DNA of 64,000 nucleotides, from the NCBI RefSeq assembly GCF_000311725.1, contig NZ_HE978511.1:494758-558757 (forward strand), given 5' to 3'. How positions within the stretch are numbered: the stretch's first letter is position 1; every line of letters begins with the position of its first letter. Positions 1-10,095 of the stretch are shown in pieces. Source of the DNA: Robertmurraya massiliosenegalensis JC6. Its GTDB lineage: Bacteria > Bacillota > Bacilli > Bacillales > Cytobacillaceae. Made by a program: the position numbers and the translations under genes. The notes under the pieces are model-generated. The model did no database searches. It saw only the letters and a program-made list of their open reading frames with translations, and had not been told where the DNA came from.

Positions 1-622
1 CGACAAGGGCAACTCCAAGATTTTTCTCATCTTTTGATAAAGCAAATGCCCCTGCTGCTAATGGTTGAAGAGTGATATCTAAAATTTCTAAACCAGCTCT
101 TTCAACACATCTTAACGTGTTATGTAGGATTGTTTTAGAACCCGTAATAATGGTTCCTTCCATTTCTAACCGAACACCAATCATCCCTCTTGGATCCGTA
201 ATTTCGTCAAGTCCATCAACGATAAATTGTCTTGGTATAACGTCAATGATTTCCCGTTCAGGTGGGATGGAGACAACTTGGGCAGCATCAAGAACTCTTG
301 CTACATCATCATTAGAAATCTCCCGGTTGTCACTTGAGACCGCCACTACACCATGGCACGGTTGTAGGAGTACGTGATTACCAGTTACTCCTACAATCAC
401 TTGACTTATTTCCATTCCAATCATTCTTTCAGCTTGCTCTACCGCCCTATTAATAGAATGAACTGTTTCATCTATATCAACAATAGAACCTTTTCTCAAG
501 CCTTCAGACTTTACGTTACCAACTCCAATAATATTCAAAGCATCATTGACCATTTCACCAATGATAACTTTTACACTGGATGTACCGATGTCAAGACTTA
601 CATATATGTCGTTGCTGTTCAT
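1..622 (-). CDS. ftsA: Cell division protein FtsA (N-terminal part, runs off the window)
   Basis: Actin-like ATPase that anchors FtsZ to the membrane and recruits later divisome proteins. The minus strand reads from ATG at 622 (MNSNDIYVSLDIGTSS), the phosphate-1 loop of the FtsA/actin fold, and continues through GVTGNHV and the SHS2-like region. About 207 residues are present; the C-terminal half and membrane helix lie beyond base 1. A strong GAGGAGGTG ribosome site lies at about 632-640. It is the last gene seen of the division cluster, after sbp, and ftsZ would be expected next. A candidate sigma-H promoter lies in the 266 bp gap upstream. Confidence 0.95.
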   Translation of the reverse strand, partial: MNSNDIYVSLDIGTSSVKVIIGEMVNDALNIIGVGNVKSEGLRKGSIVDIDETVHSINRAVEQAERMIGMEISQVIVGVTGNHVLLQPCHGVVAVSSDNREISNDDVARVLDAAQVVSIPPEREIIDVIPRQFIVDGLDEITDPRGMIGVRLEMEGTIITGSKTILHNTLRCVERAGLEILDITLQPLAAGAFALSKDEKNLGVALV

Positions 623-827
623 TCTCACTGGCACCTCCTCTTAAGCGATTCAATTTTCTCGAACAACAATACTATCCCATCTATATTTCTTTCTCTTGAT
701 TATATAAATGATCAACCGTTGGCCGTCCATTAAAGAGAAGAAACACATCCCTATTTTATAGATAGACTGATTTGTGCTCCTCATTAGAAGTAATATCATC
801 AAAGAAAAACAGCTTATCTATAAAATT

Positions 828-854
828 ATTCGGCAAAATTAATATTTTCCCTTT
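828..854 (-). promoter_or_regulatory. Candidate sigma-H promoter for ftsA(-ftsZ)
   Basis: On the minus strand AAAGGGAAA (846-854) and GCCGAAT (828-834) are separated by exactly 11 bases. This matches the sigma-H pattern RnAGGAwWW-N11/12-RnnGAAT with one mismatch. ftsAZ of B. subtilis is known to have a sigma-H promoter used at sporulation onset, which supports the call. Inference only; no transcript data. Confidence 0.6.
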
Positions 855-888
855 TAATAAATTGAATTTTTTCTAATTTTCTTGTTGA

Positions 889-1230
889 CTATTTTTTAGA
901 CCATTTTGTGATTAAAATTCTTCTTATGACAGCAATGTTTTGAAACAGTCTTACACCAAATGCAAAAACCGCTGCTAAGTACAAGTCTACACCAAGATGC
1001 ACACCTAGAAAAGCTAAACTTGCAGCCAAAGCAATATTAAAGAAAAAACCAGAGACAAATACCTTTTCATCGTAAATATTTTGCAAGTGCGCTCTGATTC
1101 CACCAAACAATGTATCTAAAGCTGCAAGGACTGCAATCGATAGGTAATTGGAATATTGATCAGGGATACTAATGTTGCTCATAAGCCCTAAAACAACACC
1201 TACAACTAGCCCCAATACCGGAAGCCACAT
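889..1230 (-). CDS. sbp: Small basic membrane protein Sbp (DUF1290)
   Basis: A 113-residue hydrophobic protein with about four membrane segments (roughly 4-20, 25-42, 60-78, 82-100) and a basic C-terminus (RRILITKWSKK). Length and position between ylxX and ftsA match Sbp of Bacillus; its molecular role is unknown. ATG at 1230 has an AAAGGAGG ribosome site about 9 bases upstream, inside the end of ylxX, so the two are translationally linked. A 266 bp gap with a promoter separates it from ftsA. Confidence 0.9.
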   Translation of the reverse strand: MWLPVLGLVVGVVLGLMSNISIPDQYSNYLSIAVLAALDTLFGGIRAHLQNIYDEKVFVSGFFFNIALAASLAFLGVHLGVDLYLAAVFAFGVRLFQNIAVIRRILITKWSKK

Positions 1231-1232
1231 TT

Positions 1233-1961
1233 CTAATTGCCTCCTTTATCCGATTTCACTGATTCTATATTTCTAATTCTAATGGAGTCTTCATACGCTG
1301 GAATAGAAATATTAAGTTGAGGCTCTACTATTGTCATTTTCAAATTATCGATAAAGAATTCCTCGATTGCATTGGAAACGAGCATTCGATTATATAAATT
1401 TTTAGCAGTTTTCATATCCTCAGTAATGATTAAAATATCGATGGGGAATTTCCTTAAAGAACGACCGTTAATTTTCGTTTCACCTGCAATTTCCCTAATC
1501 ACCGTCGTATTGATTACCCGTTGTCCACCAATTGAAACATGCTTTGCTCCATACATATTGACTTCGTTTAATAATCGTCTTAACAATTGCGGAGAAAGCA
1601 TTTGTTCACTTTGATCAAAAATGAGCGCATTGTCAATAACGTCAATTTCAATTTTCACACCCGGTCCTGTAACATCCGTTAAACCAACTTCTTCCTTCAA
1701 TTCATCTAACGTTGTCCGCAATGTTTGCTCCTGTCCTTGCTTTCGTTCTGTCTCATAGTTCGCTAGCTTTTCTTCATTCGAGCGTATTTCTTTAATAAGC
1801 CGCGATTGTAATTCCATTTCCTTCTGCAACGCTTCCCTTAATTCCCATGTGTCACGGGTGTCTCTGACAACAGGTTTTTGCACAGACTGAAACTGGATGG
1901 CTAACATAAATCCCACGATCATCGTGATCAGTGTAAAACTGATTATTTTACCTTTGCCCAC
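1233..1961 (-). CDS. ylxX: DUF881 membrane-anchored protein YlxX
   Basis: About 242 residues: one N-terminal membrane helix (ISFTLITMIVGFMLAIQF), a coiled coil (about 45-85), then the DUF881 extracytoplasmic domain including GPGVKIEIDV and VSIGGQRV. Paralogue of the adjacent ylxW. Function in division is not established. The frame opens further at TTG 1973, but GTG at 1961 has GGGTGA about 4 bases upstream and is preferred; this start is uncertain. Lies 3 bp from sbp. Confidence 0.85.
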   Translation of the reverse strand: MGKGKIISFTLITMIVGFMLAIQFQSVQKPVVRDTRDTWELREALQKEMELQSRLIKEIRSNEEKLANYETERKQGQEQTLRTTLDELKEEVGLTDVTGPGVKIEIDVIDNALIFDQSEQMLSPQLLRRLLNEVNMYGAKHVSIGGQRVINTTVIREIAGETKINGRSLRKFPIDILIITEDMKTAKNLYNRMLVSNAIEEFFIDNLKMTIVEPQLNISIPAYEDSIRIRNIESVKSDKGGN

Positions 1962-2004
1962 CGAATCACCCAACTTTCTATACTTGTGGACAACATTGAA
2001 AGTT

Positions 2005-2706
2005 TTACGAACCTAGAGTTGGTTCAAGTATAATCTCTTCGTTTACCTCTAACTTGAATTCAACATTTTCATTTACAAGCCTGTCCTTTACTCCCCCTGT
2101 AATATTCAAGGCAGAAGATAAAACATCTGGTTCACCAATTGCCGTAATCACAAACGGAGCAGGATGAGGATTTCCATCAATCTCTATGACAGGACCGTTG
2201 CAAACGATATAAGAGTTGTGCGAAAGTCTCTGTCCGTTAATCGCAACAGCTGTAGCACCAGAAACATACAATTCATTGACAACATTAAAGACATGATGCT
2301 CATGTACAAGATAATTATTGATATTGTCGTCATTTGGGTCATATTGACCGTCCGCTAATGTTACTGTAACCCCTTGTCCTTTTACACGAACCTTGCCAAG
2401 AAACATTCGATATTTTTCTGCGTCCTCTGCCAGATTAAAAAAGACTTGCTCTTCCTGAGCCAACTCTTCTTCCGTCTCACGAACTTTCTCTTGCTTCTCA
2501 ATCAATTCTTTTTGGAACTCACGATTTTTTTGCTCTTGAGCGATTAATTGATTACGTAATTCGATGTCTCGCTCCCATTGATTATTCGTTATTGCCTTAT
2601 CTGTATCATTTTTTTGCGTGAAATGATATGAAAATGCCATGATAAAACCTAAAACTAGACTGACCAACGAGAGAATGACGTGCTTACCCTTCACCTTCAG
2701 TTTCAT
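2005..2706 (-). CDS. ylxW: DUF881 membrane-anchored protein YlxW
   Basis: About 233 residues: an N-terminal helix (VILSLVSLVLGFIMAFSYHF), a coiled coil rich in E/Q (residues about 35-85), then a DUF881 domain with VKGQGVTVTLADGQYD and AVAINGQRLS. Second DUF881 copy, upstream of ylxX. ATG 2706 overlaps the last codons of divIB by about 23 bases, pointing to translational coupling; an upstream in-frame ATG at 2754 would give an implausible overlap. Expected to sit in the membrane facing outward; role unknown. Confidence 0.83.
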   Translation of the reverse strand: MKLKVKGKHVILSLVSLVLGFIMAFSYHFTQKNDTDKAITNNQWERDIELRNQLIAQEQKNREFQKELIEKQEKVRETEEELAQEEQVFFNLAEDAEKYRMFLGKVRVKGQGVTVTLADGQYDPNDDNINNYLVHEHHVFNVVNELYVSGATAVAINGQRLSHNSYIVCNGPVIEIDGNPHPAPFVITAIGEPDVLSSALNITGGVKDRLVNENVEFKLEVNEEIILEPTLGS

Positions 2707-3478
2707 TCTCTTCTTCAGCACCTTCCCATTCATAAGCTTTAAAAAATGATCCAACTTCTAAATCAATAACACCTTTAATTTCTGGATCTAGTTGGCTAAC
2801 AATAGAAGGATAGTGGGCCATTTTATCAGAAAAGCTTCTTATCGATGCACTTACTTCGAATCCATCATTCATAAATAATTTAATATGATAAGGGTCTGTC
2901 TCTTTCGGATCGAGATGAATTTCTGATATGGAGTTTAGTACTTCAACTGGAATTTTATTTAACTCGTCAATCATCGCTTCCATCTCATTCCCTTCTGAAA
3001 AAGAAAGAAGAATAGGTGAATTAACAGGAATTGCCCCTGACTGTTCTTCTAAAATATCCCCATTTTCAAGAATCGGTAAAAAGAGGCCATCCTTCATGAT
3101 ATAAGCAATTCGCTTCCATTCATTCAAAGTAATCAAAATATTATTCGGGAACTCAACTGCAACAGTAGCTGATTTCACCTCTGTCAGTTCCTCCAGCTTT
3201 TTTTCAACCTCTTTTTCATTAATCTTCCAAACATTCGTATTCTTAGTCAATCCACTTATAGCAACTAGCTTATCTTCAGCATAAGCTTCATTGCCCATAA
3301 TCTTTATTTTATTTACATGACTTAGCGGTGATTGGAAATAAACGACGCAACTGATAAGTAAAAAAAACAGAAACAAAAGAAAAATAAGGCGTTTATTTGC
3401 CTTCCTCCGTCTTTGTTGTTTTAACTTAGGAACGCGATCTTCTAGCGAAACGATCTTCCCTTTTTCCAACCTATTCAC
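2684..3478 (-). CDS. divIB: Cell division protein DivIB/FtsQ
   Basis: Divisome bitopic protein that forms a complex with FtsL and DivIC and links to septal PBP2B. 264 residues: basic cytoplasmic tail (QQRRRKANKR), one membrane helix (about 30-50), a POTRA domain beginning VNKIKIMGNEAY, a beta domain and an acidic tail. The annotated start is GTG 3478; TTG 3469 has GGGGTGA five bases upstream and may be the true start. A terminator-like hairpin after murB suggests divIB starts a separate transcript with ylxW-ylxX-sbp. Confidence 0.92.
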   Translation of the reverse strand: MNRLEKGKIVSLEDRVPKLKQQRRRKANKRLIFLLFLFFLLISCVVYFQSPLSHVNKIKIMGNEAYAEDKLVAISGLTKNTNVWKINEKEVEKKLEELTEVKSATVAVEFPNNILITLNEWKRIAYIMKDGLFLPILENGDILEEQSGAIPVNSPILLSFSEGNEMEAMIDELNKIPVEVLNSISEIHLDPKETDPYHIKLFMNDGFEVSASIRSFSDKMAHYPSIVSQLDPEIKGVIDLEVGSFFKAYEWEGAEEENETEGEG

Positions 3479-3579
3479 CCCGATTTTTCTTTTCCATTTA
3501 CTTAGTGTTTAAAAGGCTTGTCCAAATCTAGTATTTATATAAATCGAATGGCCCAAGCCGAGCACATATATCATCATAA

Positions 3580-3614
3580 AAAGAGAAAACAACGGCACGA
3601 TAACACATGCCGTT
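3580..3614 (-). terminator. Intrinsic terminator after murB
   Basis: Minus strand: AACGGCA (3608-3614) and TGCCGTT (3591-3597) form a stem with a 10-base loop, followed by GTTTTCTCTTTTT. It separates murG-murB from divIB. Confidence 0.7.
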
Positions 3615-3696
3615 ATTCCTACTTTAATACATGAATAGGGTTCTATATAGTGTTATATTATACCATAAATATTGGCAGCAAAAGGGGGAAAAAGGA

Positions 3697-4605
3697 CTAT
3701 TTTCGTCCGATAATTTCTACTTCCGTCTCCATCGTTACCTGATATTTTTCAAAGATCTGGTCCTTCACATATTGAATAAGTGAAAGTACATCTTCTGCTT
3801 TCGCACCACCATTATTCACGATAAAATTTCCATGCATCTCAGAAATCTTTGCTCCGCCGATTGAATAGCCTTTTAATCCAGCTTCTTCTATAAGCTTGCC
3901 TGCGTAATTTGGTAAAGGATTTCTAAAGATACTTCCCGCACATGGGGAATCCCATGGTTGAGTCACTTTTCGATATTCTTTATTTTTCTTCATCTCAGCA
4001 GAAATTTTATCTCTATCCCCTTCAGTTAATTGGAAAATAGTCTTTATCACAATACCCGGACGTTTTTTCTGAAGAACAGAAGTGCGATAAGAAAATTCCA
4101 TTTCCTCATTCGAGACCCATTCTAACTTCCCGTCTTCGAAAAGGATCAGTGCCTTTTCAAGGATTTTTGAAATATCTGATCCATGTGCCCCTGCATTCAT
4201 GTATACAGCACCGCCAACCGAGCCAGGAATTCCACTTGCAAACTCAAGTCCGGATAAGCCTTTTCTACTGATTTGGGTAGCTAGCGCAACGAGAGAGTAT
4301 CCCCCGCCAACCGTTATCTTTGTTCCGTCGATTTCAAGTTCATTGATCCCCATTCCTAGCTTTATGACGACCCCTTCAATTCCTTGGTCTGACACAAGAA
4401 GATTGGATCCTCTACCAATCGCTCTCCAGTTTACGTTATATTCACGAATAAGCTCCATCGCAAGTTGTAAGTTTTCAACGGATGAAGGTTCAACAAAAAG
4501 GTCAGCAGGACCACCAATTTTTATCGTAGTGTGATTAGCTAATGGTTCGTTTTCCTTCACTTTTCCTACGTTTTGTTCACTCAATTTAGCGCTAAGTTCG
4601 ATCAT
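3697..4605 (-). CDS. murB: UDP-N-acetylenolpyruvoylglucosamine reductase MurB
   Basis: FAD- and NADPH-dependent enzyme making UDP-MurNAc in the cytoplasm. 302 residues. FAD-binding segments [13 protein letters not shown] and [10 protein letters not shown] are in the N-terminal half; [15 protein letters not shown] follows; the catalytic serine motif CAGSIFRNP and the late [10 protein letters not shown] segment mark the C-terminal half. ATG 4605 has AAAGGGAGG upstream. Follows murG by 76 bp on the same strand and is closed by a terminator. Confidence 0.96.
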   Translation of the reverse strand: MIELSAKLSEQNVGKVKENEPLANHTTIKIGGPADLFVEPSSVENLQLAMELIREYNVNWRAIGRGSNLLVSDQGIEGVVIKLGMGINELEIDGTKITVGGGYSLVALATQISRKGLSGLEFASGIPGSVGGAVYMNAGAHGSDISKILEKALILFEDGKLEWVSNEEMEFSYRTSVLQKKRPGIVIKTIFQLTEGDRDKISAEMKKNKEYRKVTQPWDSPCAGSIFRNPLPNYAGKLIEEAGLKGYSIGGAKISEMHGNFIVNNGGAKAEDVLSLIQYVKDQIFEKYQVTMETEVEIIGRK

Positions 4606-4681
4606 CTTAACCTCCCTTTCATGCTTTTAGTTAATTCAATATATGTGTGTTGAGAAATTTTGATTTATGTTTCACCGTTAC

Positions 4682-5773
4682 TTAGCGAGTCAGTTCCTCC
4701 ATAACGTTATAAAGACGTTGTGCGGCATCCTGAATACCAAGTTCCTTAGCAGATTTTTTCATTGACATTAATTGCTTCTCATCCATTAAAATACGATCTA
4801 TTTCTTCCACTAATTTTTTACTCGTCAATTCTTTTTCTAATAGTAGTTTTGCTGCACCACGATCACTTAAAGAGCGTGCATTTTTCTCTTGATGATTATT
4901 CGTGACATACGGGCTTGGGATGAGAATACTAGGAATCCCTAACGACGTTAATTCTGCTAATGTCGTTGCTCCTGCACGTGAAACAGTCAAATCAATCCCA
5001 GCTAATACTTCTGGCATATTATGGACAAACGGTTTAATGACAACATTAGCAGGATTTCCAACTAACTCCACCTCTTTGAGGACTTCGTTATAGTGGACAT
5101 CACCTGTTATGTATAGTATTTGATACGGTTTACTACCGAACTCTGAAAGTGATTTAATCACAGCTTCGTTTATCGGTCTAGCTCCGCGACTTCCACCGAA
5201 GATCAAAACAGCTGGTTCACCAGTTTTTAGACCGACCGACAATCTACCCTTCACACCATCTTGCCCTAACACTTCTGAAGCGCGTGGATTTCCAGTAAAG
5301 ACGACTTTTTCATTTGGAAAAAAATTCTTTGCCTCATCAAAACAGATGGCTATTTTATTGACGTAACGACTTAAAAATTTATTCGTCAATCCTGGGACGC
5401 TATTTTGCTCGTGAATAATTGTTGGTATGCCAAGCTTTGCAGCTGCATACACAACAGGTCCACACACATAACCACCAGTACCAATGACTACATCTGCTTT
5501 AAATTCCTTGAGCATCTTTTTGCTATCGGAAACCCCTTTTATAAATCGGTAAATGGTTTTCATATTATCAAAAGATAGCTTTCTTTTGAATCCAGTTATA
5601 TGTATGGATTTAAACGGAATATTTTCTCTTGGAACGAGTTTTTCTTCTAAGCCTTTTTCTGTGCCAATATATAGGAACTCAGCTTCTATATTTTCTTTTT
5701 GAATTTCTCGAATTAAGGCAAGTGCCGGATATATATGTCCCCCGGTACCTCCACCACTAACAACTATTCTCAT
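4682..5773 (-). CDS. murG: Lipid II synthase MurG (UDP-GlcNAc transferase)
   Basis: Peripheral membrane GT-B glycosyltransferase that adds GlcNAc to lipid I. 363 residues, the usual length. N-terminal glycine loop [14 protein letters not shown] (residues 5-18), second loop [11 protein letters not shown], and donor-site segment [11 protein letters not shown] are all present. ATG 5773 has AGAGGTGAG upstream. Divided from spoVE by a terminator and a 290 bp AT-rich gap, so murG-murB probably has its own promoter, although no clear one was identified. Confidence 0.96.
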   Translation of the reverse strand: MRIVVSGGGTGGHIYPALALIREIQKENIEAEFLYIGTEKGLEEKLVPRENIPFKSIHITGFKRKLSFDNMKTIYRFIKGVSDSKKMLKEFKADVVIGTGGYVCGPVVYAAAKLGIPTIIHEQNSVPGLTNKFLSRYVNKIAICFDEAKNFFPNEKVVFTGNPRASEVLGQDGVKGRLSVGLKTGEPAVLIFGGSRGARPINEAVIKSLSEFGSKPYQILYITGDVHYNEVLKEVELVGNPANVVIKPFVHNMPEVLAGIDLTVSRAGATTLAELTSLGIPSILIPSPYVTNNHQEKNARSLSDRGAAKLLLEKELTSKKLVEEIDRILMDEKQLMSMKKSAKELGIQDAAQRLYNVMEELTR

Positions 5774-6009
5774 TTTCTCACCTCTTGGGTATCTTTAAAA
5801 GCTGGATCAATAGTAGCTTGGTTTTCACTATTTGGTAAACTCCAGCAAGGGAGAGTGTGTTTTTTGCACTTTACCCATTCTACTATATTATCAAGAATCA
5901 TGAGATAACAACATGATAATGTTATTTATTTTTAATGTTATCGTCATAATTGTGCATTCATTATCATTTTACTAAATTGTAAGCTAAATATCTAATTGTA
6001 GCCTAAATA

Positions 6010-6036
6010 GAAAGAAGCCCTGAAAACAGGGCTAAT
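6010..6036 (-). terminator. Intrinsic terminator after spoVE
   Basis: AGCCCTG (6016-6022) and CAGGGCT (6027-6033) pair with a four-base loop; on the minus strand the stem is followed by TCTTTCTATTT. Ends the murE-spoVE transcript. Confidence 0.8.
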
Positions 6037-6065
6037 TTGAGGTTATACTATTGTTTTGATTGATA

Positions 6066-7166
6066 CTAATATCTCGAATGACGACTTATATTTAGAAGCA
6101 CTCCGATTGCAATGAGCATCAGTGTTAAGGAAGAACCACCATAACTGAGGAAAGGTAAGGTTATTCCCGTTACAGGCATCAATCCTGTCACAACACCAAT
6201 ATTAATCATGACTTGGATGGCAACCATGGCAATAATCCCAACGGCTAAAAAGCTTCCAAATAAGTCAGGGGCCCCTAGGGCAATTCTTATCCCTCTCCAC
6301 AAAAGAAGGGCAAAAAGCAACAGAACAAAGGAACCACCAATGAAACCAAGTTCTTCTGCTAAAATCGCAAAGATGAAATCGGTCTGAGGTTCAGGTAAGT
6401 AAAAAAACTTCTGTCTACTCTGACCAAGTCCTAAGCCAAACAACCCACCAGGACCGATCGCATATAAGGATTGGATAATTTGGAAGCCACTATTTTGCGG
6501 GTCTGACCATGGGTCTAAAAATGACGTGATCCGCTGAATACGATATGGCGCTGAGATAATCAGACCGACGAATCCTAACAGTCCTATCACACCTAAGCCA
6601 ACAAAATGACTGATTCTTGCACCTGCTACAAAGATCATGACGATACAAGTACCTACCATGACAGTGCCTGTCCCTAAATCAGGCTGTAGCATAATCATTC
6701 CGAAAGCGAGAAATACTAATCCTAACGAAGGGAATAGCCCCTTTTTTAATGATGTAATATTTTTTTGATTCATTGATAAATACTTTGCCAAAAATGCAAT
6801 CATGGCCAACTTCATAAATTCGGATGGCTGAACGGAGAAGGCTCCAACTCCTATCCAACTCCTCGAGCCGTTTCGAACATTTCCGATCCCAGGAATGAGA
6901 ACGAGCACTAACAGAACAAAACAGACAATTAAAATAACTTTTGCAAATTTTCTCCATGTCCAGTAATCAATATTCATGATAAAAAACATAGCGAAAATCC
7001 CCACCCCTGCAAAAAGCATTTGCCTTTTTGCAAAGAAAAAAGAATCACCGAATTTATAATCAGCCCAAATCGCACTGGCACTATAAACCATGATTAAACC
7101 TAGAGCAAGTAAAGCAAATGTCACGAGCAAAAGAATAAAGTCAGGAGTAGATCTTTTTGTTGGCAA
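6066..7166 (-). CDS. spoVE: SEDS glycosyltransferase SpoVE
   Basis: Multipass (about 10 helices) lipid II polymerase of the FtsW/RodA/SpoVE family needed for spore cortex synthesis, working with SpoVD. 366 residues, equal to B. subtilis SpoVE. SEDS signatures GSRSWIGVG, QPSEFMK, QPDLGT, YLPEPQTDFIFAI and LPFLSYGGSS are intact. TTG 7166 is chosen because the protein then begins MPTKRSTPDF like the relative and GAGGTGG lies 5 bases upstream; a GTG at 7175 is also in frame. Second SEDS gene, ftsW, is at 58.3-59.5 kb. Confidence 0.93.
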   Translation of the reverse strand: MPTKRSTPDFILLLVTFALLALGLIMVYSASAIWADYKFGDSFFFAKRQMLFAGVGIFAMFFIMNIDYWTWRKFAKVILIVCFVLLVLVLIPGIGNVRNGSRSWIGVGAFSVQPSEFMKLAMIAFLAKYLSMNQKNITSLKKGLFPSLGLVFLAFGMIMLQPDLGTGTVMVGTCIVMIFVAGARISHFVGLGVIGLLGFVGLIISAPYRIQRITSFLDPWSDPQNSGFQIIQSLYAIGPGGLFGLGLGQSRQKFFYLPEPQTDFIFAILAEELGFIGGSFVLLLFALLLWRGIRIALGAPDLFGSFLAVGIIAMVAIQVMINIGVVTGLMPVTGITLPFLSYGGSSLTLMLIAIGVLLNISRHSRY

Positions 7167-7237
7167 TTTATCCACCTCGAATGCAAGTTTAAAGGGCCGA
7201 GTTGTGTTATGCCAAACAGACGAAATTGGACTAGCCC

Positions 7238-8590
7238 TTATTTAAGCTTATGCACCGCTTCGATAAAAATGTCTCCCCTAACCTCAAAAGTTTTATACTG
7301 GTCCCAGCTAGCACATGCAGGTGATAGTAGCACCACATCTCCTGGGCTAGACAGCTCAATAGCAGCGGGTACGGCTTTTTCAACATTATCGACACGGATG
7401 ATCGATTTTATTCCTGCCTCACTCGCCACTCTTTCTATTTTCCCAGCCGTTTGTCCAAACGTTACGAGCGCTTTGACTTGCTCCAAATAAGGACGTAATT
7501 CATCAAATTCATTTCCTCTATCTAAGCCTCCTGCAAGTAATACAACTGGTTCATTAAATGCAGCTAACGCCTTGCTTGTTGCTAAAATATTCGTTGCCTT
7601 CGAATCATTATAAAACTTTCGTCCTTCTTTCTCTGCGATAAATTGTAAACGATGCTTAACCCCTTTGAAGGAATTTAACACCTTAAATATCGCCTCATTA
7701 TCTACGCCAGAAAGCTTAGCAGCTGCCACTGAAGATAATATATTTTCGAGATTATGTTCCCCAGGTAAGACGATATCTTCCATAGCCATAATTTTTTCGT
7801 CCATGAACCAAATGGCCCCGTCTTTCACATACGCACCGTTATCGACAATTTTCTTCGTGGAAAATGGAATGATCTGTGCTTTCGATTGTTTCGCTAATTC
7901 AACGACCTGTTCTTGATCAACGTTAACAATCAAAAACTCATCTTCCGTTTGATTTTTTGTAATATTGGCCTTCGCTTTCCAATAATCACTTAAATTCCCG
8001 TGATAATCTAAATGAGCCTCATACAGATTCGTGAGGATCGCAATAAACGGATTAAAACGATCAATTCCCATTAACTGAAACGAAGATAGTTCAATGACTA
8101 CCATATTTTCGGCTGTTGCTTCTTGTGCTACGTCGGATGCGACTGTTCCGATATTTCCCGCAATTAGAGGTGATTTTCTTCCTTCACGTAGCATTTCAAA
8201 TACAAGAGTCGTTGTCGTTGTTTTCCCATTTGTTCCTGTAATCGCCACAAATGGCGCTTCTGAAATTTGATAAGCTAGTTCTACTTCTGTAATGATCGGA
8301 ATACCCTTTTCAAGTGCCCGCTCAATCATTGGATTATGATATGGAATTCCTGGATTCTTAACGATTAATTCGAATCCCTGATCCATTAATTCAATCGGAT
8401 GCTCCCCACAGATAACTGTAATCCCCTGCTCAAGCAACCCTTGTGCTTCTGGATTCTCCGATAATGGCTTCATATCATTAACCGTTACAAAAGCCCCCAA
8501 CCGATGTAAAAGCGAGGCTGCACTCACCCCGCTTTTGGCTAGTCCTAATACTAATATTTTCTTATGGGTATATGTTTTTATTTGCTTCAA
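7238..8590 (-). CDS. murD: UDP-N-acetylmuramoyl-L-alanine:D-glutamate ligase MurD
   Basis: ATP-dependent cytoplasmic ligase adding D-Glu to UDP-MurNAc-L-Ala. 450 residues with P-loop GTNGKTTT at 119-126, the central motif [15 protein letters not shown] and the C-terminal NDSKATN and SPACASWDQ segments. The initiation codon is TTG 8590, directly after the mraY stop, with GAGGTG about 9 bases upstream; no other start fits. Member of the murE-mraY-murD-spoVE string. Confidence 0.96.
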   Translation of the reverse strand: MKQIKTYTHKKILVLGLAKSGVSAASLLHRLGAFVTVNDMKPLSENPEAQGLLEQGITVICGEHPIELMDQGFELIVKNPGIPYHNPMIERALEKGIPIITEVELAYQISEAPFVAITGTNGKTTTTTLVFEMLREGRKSPLIAGNIGTVASDVAQEATAENMVVIELSSFQLMGIDRFNPFIAILTNLYEAHLDYHGNLSDYWKAKANITKNQTEDEFLIVNVDQEQVVELAKQSKAQIIPFSTKKIVDNGAYVKDGAIWFMDEKIMAMEDIVLPGEHNLENILSSVAAAKLSGVDNEAIFKVLNSFKGVKHRLQFIAEKEGRKFYNDSKATNILATSKALAAFNEPVVLLAGGLDRGNEFDELRPYLEQVKALVTFGQTAGKIERVASEAGIKSIIRVDNVEKAVPAAIELSSPGDVVLLSPACASWDQYKTFEVRGDIFIEAVHKLK

Positions 8591-9565
8591 TTACAACCAC
8601 ACCTCGATATAGATTCCAAGGACAGCAAAGAGCAGTCCAACTGTCCAAAATGTTACGACTACACGCCATTCAGACCATCCAACTAGTTCATAATGATGAT
8701 GTAGTGGACTCATCCGAAAAATCCTTCGTCCAGTTGTTTTAAATGATAGAACTTGTAAAATAACGGACAAGGTTTCGATTACAAATACCCCACCGATGAT
8801 GATAAGCAAGATCTCAAGTTTTAATAAAATCGCTACTGCAGCAATCGCTCCTCCAAGTGCAAGCGAACCAGTATCCCCCATAAATACTTTAGCAGGATGG
8901 GCATTAAAAACAAGAAAACCTAATACTGCCCCTACAACAGCAACTGAAAAAACAGCTATTTCTAGTTGAGATAAACTCCATGCTAATACAGCAAAAGCTC
9001 CAAAAGCAATTGCAGCTGTCCCCGATAGTAAACCATCTAGTCCATCGGTTAAGTTCACTGCATTAGAGAAGCCAACTAACCAAAAGATAATAAAGAGGAC
9101 ATATCCCCAACCTAAATCAATTGAGAAATCTGTTAGTGGAATGGAAACCACTGTTGAAAATTCATAATGTTGTAAGATTAAAAAGAAAACAACAGACACG
9201 ATGATTTGCCCAATTAATTTCTGTAAAGAAGTAAGCCCAAGGTTTCTCTTCAAGGCTACTTTAATAAAGTCATCTAAAAAGCCTAATAAGCCAAATCCAA
9301 AGGTTACAAAGATTAATAAATATGTATGGATAGTAGGCTCTGCATACTTTCCAATCATAATAAATGTTGTCGCTGCGATTGATAGTAAGATCACAAGACC
9401 GCCCATAGTGGGTGTCCCGGATTTCTTCAGATGGGATTTCGGCCCCTCTTCTCGAATGCTTTGTCCAAATTTCAACCTTCTTAAGAAAGGAATAAATATA
9501 GGAGAAAGAATGACTGAAATCAAAAATCCTAATAATATTGTAAAAAATATAACTTGCTCGAGCAT
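8591..9565 (-). CDS. mraY: Phospho-MurNAc-pentapeptide translocase MraY
   Basis: Integral membrane enzyme making lipid I from UDP-MurNAc-pentapeptide and undecaprenyl phosphate. 324 residues, about 10 membrane segments. Catalytic loop motifs [32 protein letters not shown] and the C-terminal MSPLHHHYE motif are intact. ATG 9565 with GAAGGAA upstream begins 3 bp after the MurF-like gene ends, so the two are likely co-translated. Confidence 0.97.
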   Translation of the reverse strand: MLEQVIFFTILLGFLISVILSPIFIPFLRRLKFGQSIREEGPKSHLKKSGTPTMGGLVILLSIAATTFIMIGKYAEPTIHTYLLIFVTFGFGLLGFLDDFIKVALKRNLGLTSLQKLIGQIIVSVVFFLILQHYEFSTVVSIPLTDFSIDLGWGYVLFIIFWLVGFSNAVNLTDGLDGLLSGTAAIAFGAFAVLAWSLSQLEIAVFSVAVVGAVLGFLVFNAHPAKVFMGDTGSLALGGAIAAVAILLKLEILLIIIGGVFVIETLSVILQVLSFKTTGRRIFRMSPLHHHYELVGWSEWRVVVTFWTVGLLFAVLGIYIEVWL

Positions 9566-9568
9566 TTT

Positions 9569-10021
9569 CTATTCCTTCTCCTCTCGAAACTTCTCTATCA
9601 GTTCGTTAATTTTTGCTTCTATTACTGCCTTATCATATGTTTCATAAAATTCATTAAGAAGTTTTTCATCTAAAAACAGGAAATTTGTTTTGTCCTTTTT
9701 ATCGATTACTTCTGTATTACTTTTATCAAGGAAAGCAAACAAAATGTCCTTTATTCCATTTGCAATGTCATCTGTATAGAATACTGGAAAGTGGTTTGGT
9801 GTATATTTAGGTATCGCTTTTCCCTTTTCCCAAACCACCGCTACCGCTCCATTAGCAATGGCTTGTTGAAGGTCTTGTGCTTTTGAACCTAATGGAATAT
9901 AAAGGCCTTTTGATTGGTTTATATCCGCTTTTATTGAAACGGTTTGAAAATGCAAATCGAACTCCCTTATCCCTGTTACGTCTGGAAAAATTACAGATAA
10001 GTCTTCATAAGTTAAGATCAT
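9569..10021 (-). CDS. Free-standing Mur-ligase N-terminal-domain protein (MurF/MurE-like)
   Basis: 150 residues placed where murF sits in many dcw clusters. Residues about 5-95 look like the UDP-substrate-binding N-terminal domain of MurE/MurF: VSIKADINQSKGLYIPLGS, then QQAIANGAVAVVWEKGK. There is no P-loop (GTNGKT), no central ATPase and no C-terminal domain. Instead the protein ends in a charged, probably helical tail (LLNEFYETYDKAVIEAKINE...). ATG 10021 has a very good AAAGGAGA ribosome site; an in-frame start at 10087 lacks this. It lies between murE (75 bp) and mraY (3 bp). It may be a remnant of murF that keeps a regulatory or binding role, or decay; a full murF should be elsewhere. Good reading frame and ribosome site argue against a simple pseudogene. 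Confidence 0.72.
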   Translation of the reverse strand: MILTYEDLSVIFPDVTGIREFDLHFQTVSIKADINQSKGLYIPLGSKAQDLQQAIANGAVAVVWEKGKAIPKYTPNHFPVFYTDDIANGIKDILFAFLDKSNTEVIDKKDKTNFLFLDEKLLNEFYETYDKAVIEAKINELIEKFREEKE

Positions 10022-10095
10022 CTTATCTCTCCTTTGCCCCACTATGTGAAGTGACGTCTTACAATCGAATTCTAACCATCTATACACTGTAGCTC

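Noticed and set aside
374..733. Plus-strand open frame of 119 codons over ftsA
   Set aside because: Antisense to a clear FtsA coding frame, no ribosome site, no family resemblance.
4199..4534. Plus-strand frame of 111 codons over murB
   Set aside because: Antisense shadow of an intact murB; Pro/Ser-rich composition typical of such shadows.
9201..9647. Plus-strand frame of 148 codons over mraY and the MurF-like gene
   Set aside because: Antisense to conserved MraY motifs and without a start signal.
10022..10087. Longer N-terminus for the MurF-like protein
   Set aside because: The extra 22 residues lack family similarity and the strong AAAGGAGA site sits in front of ATG 10021.
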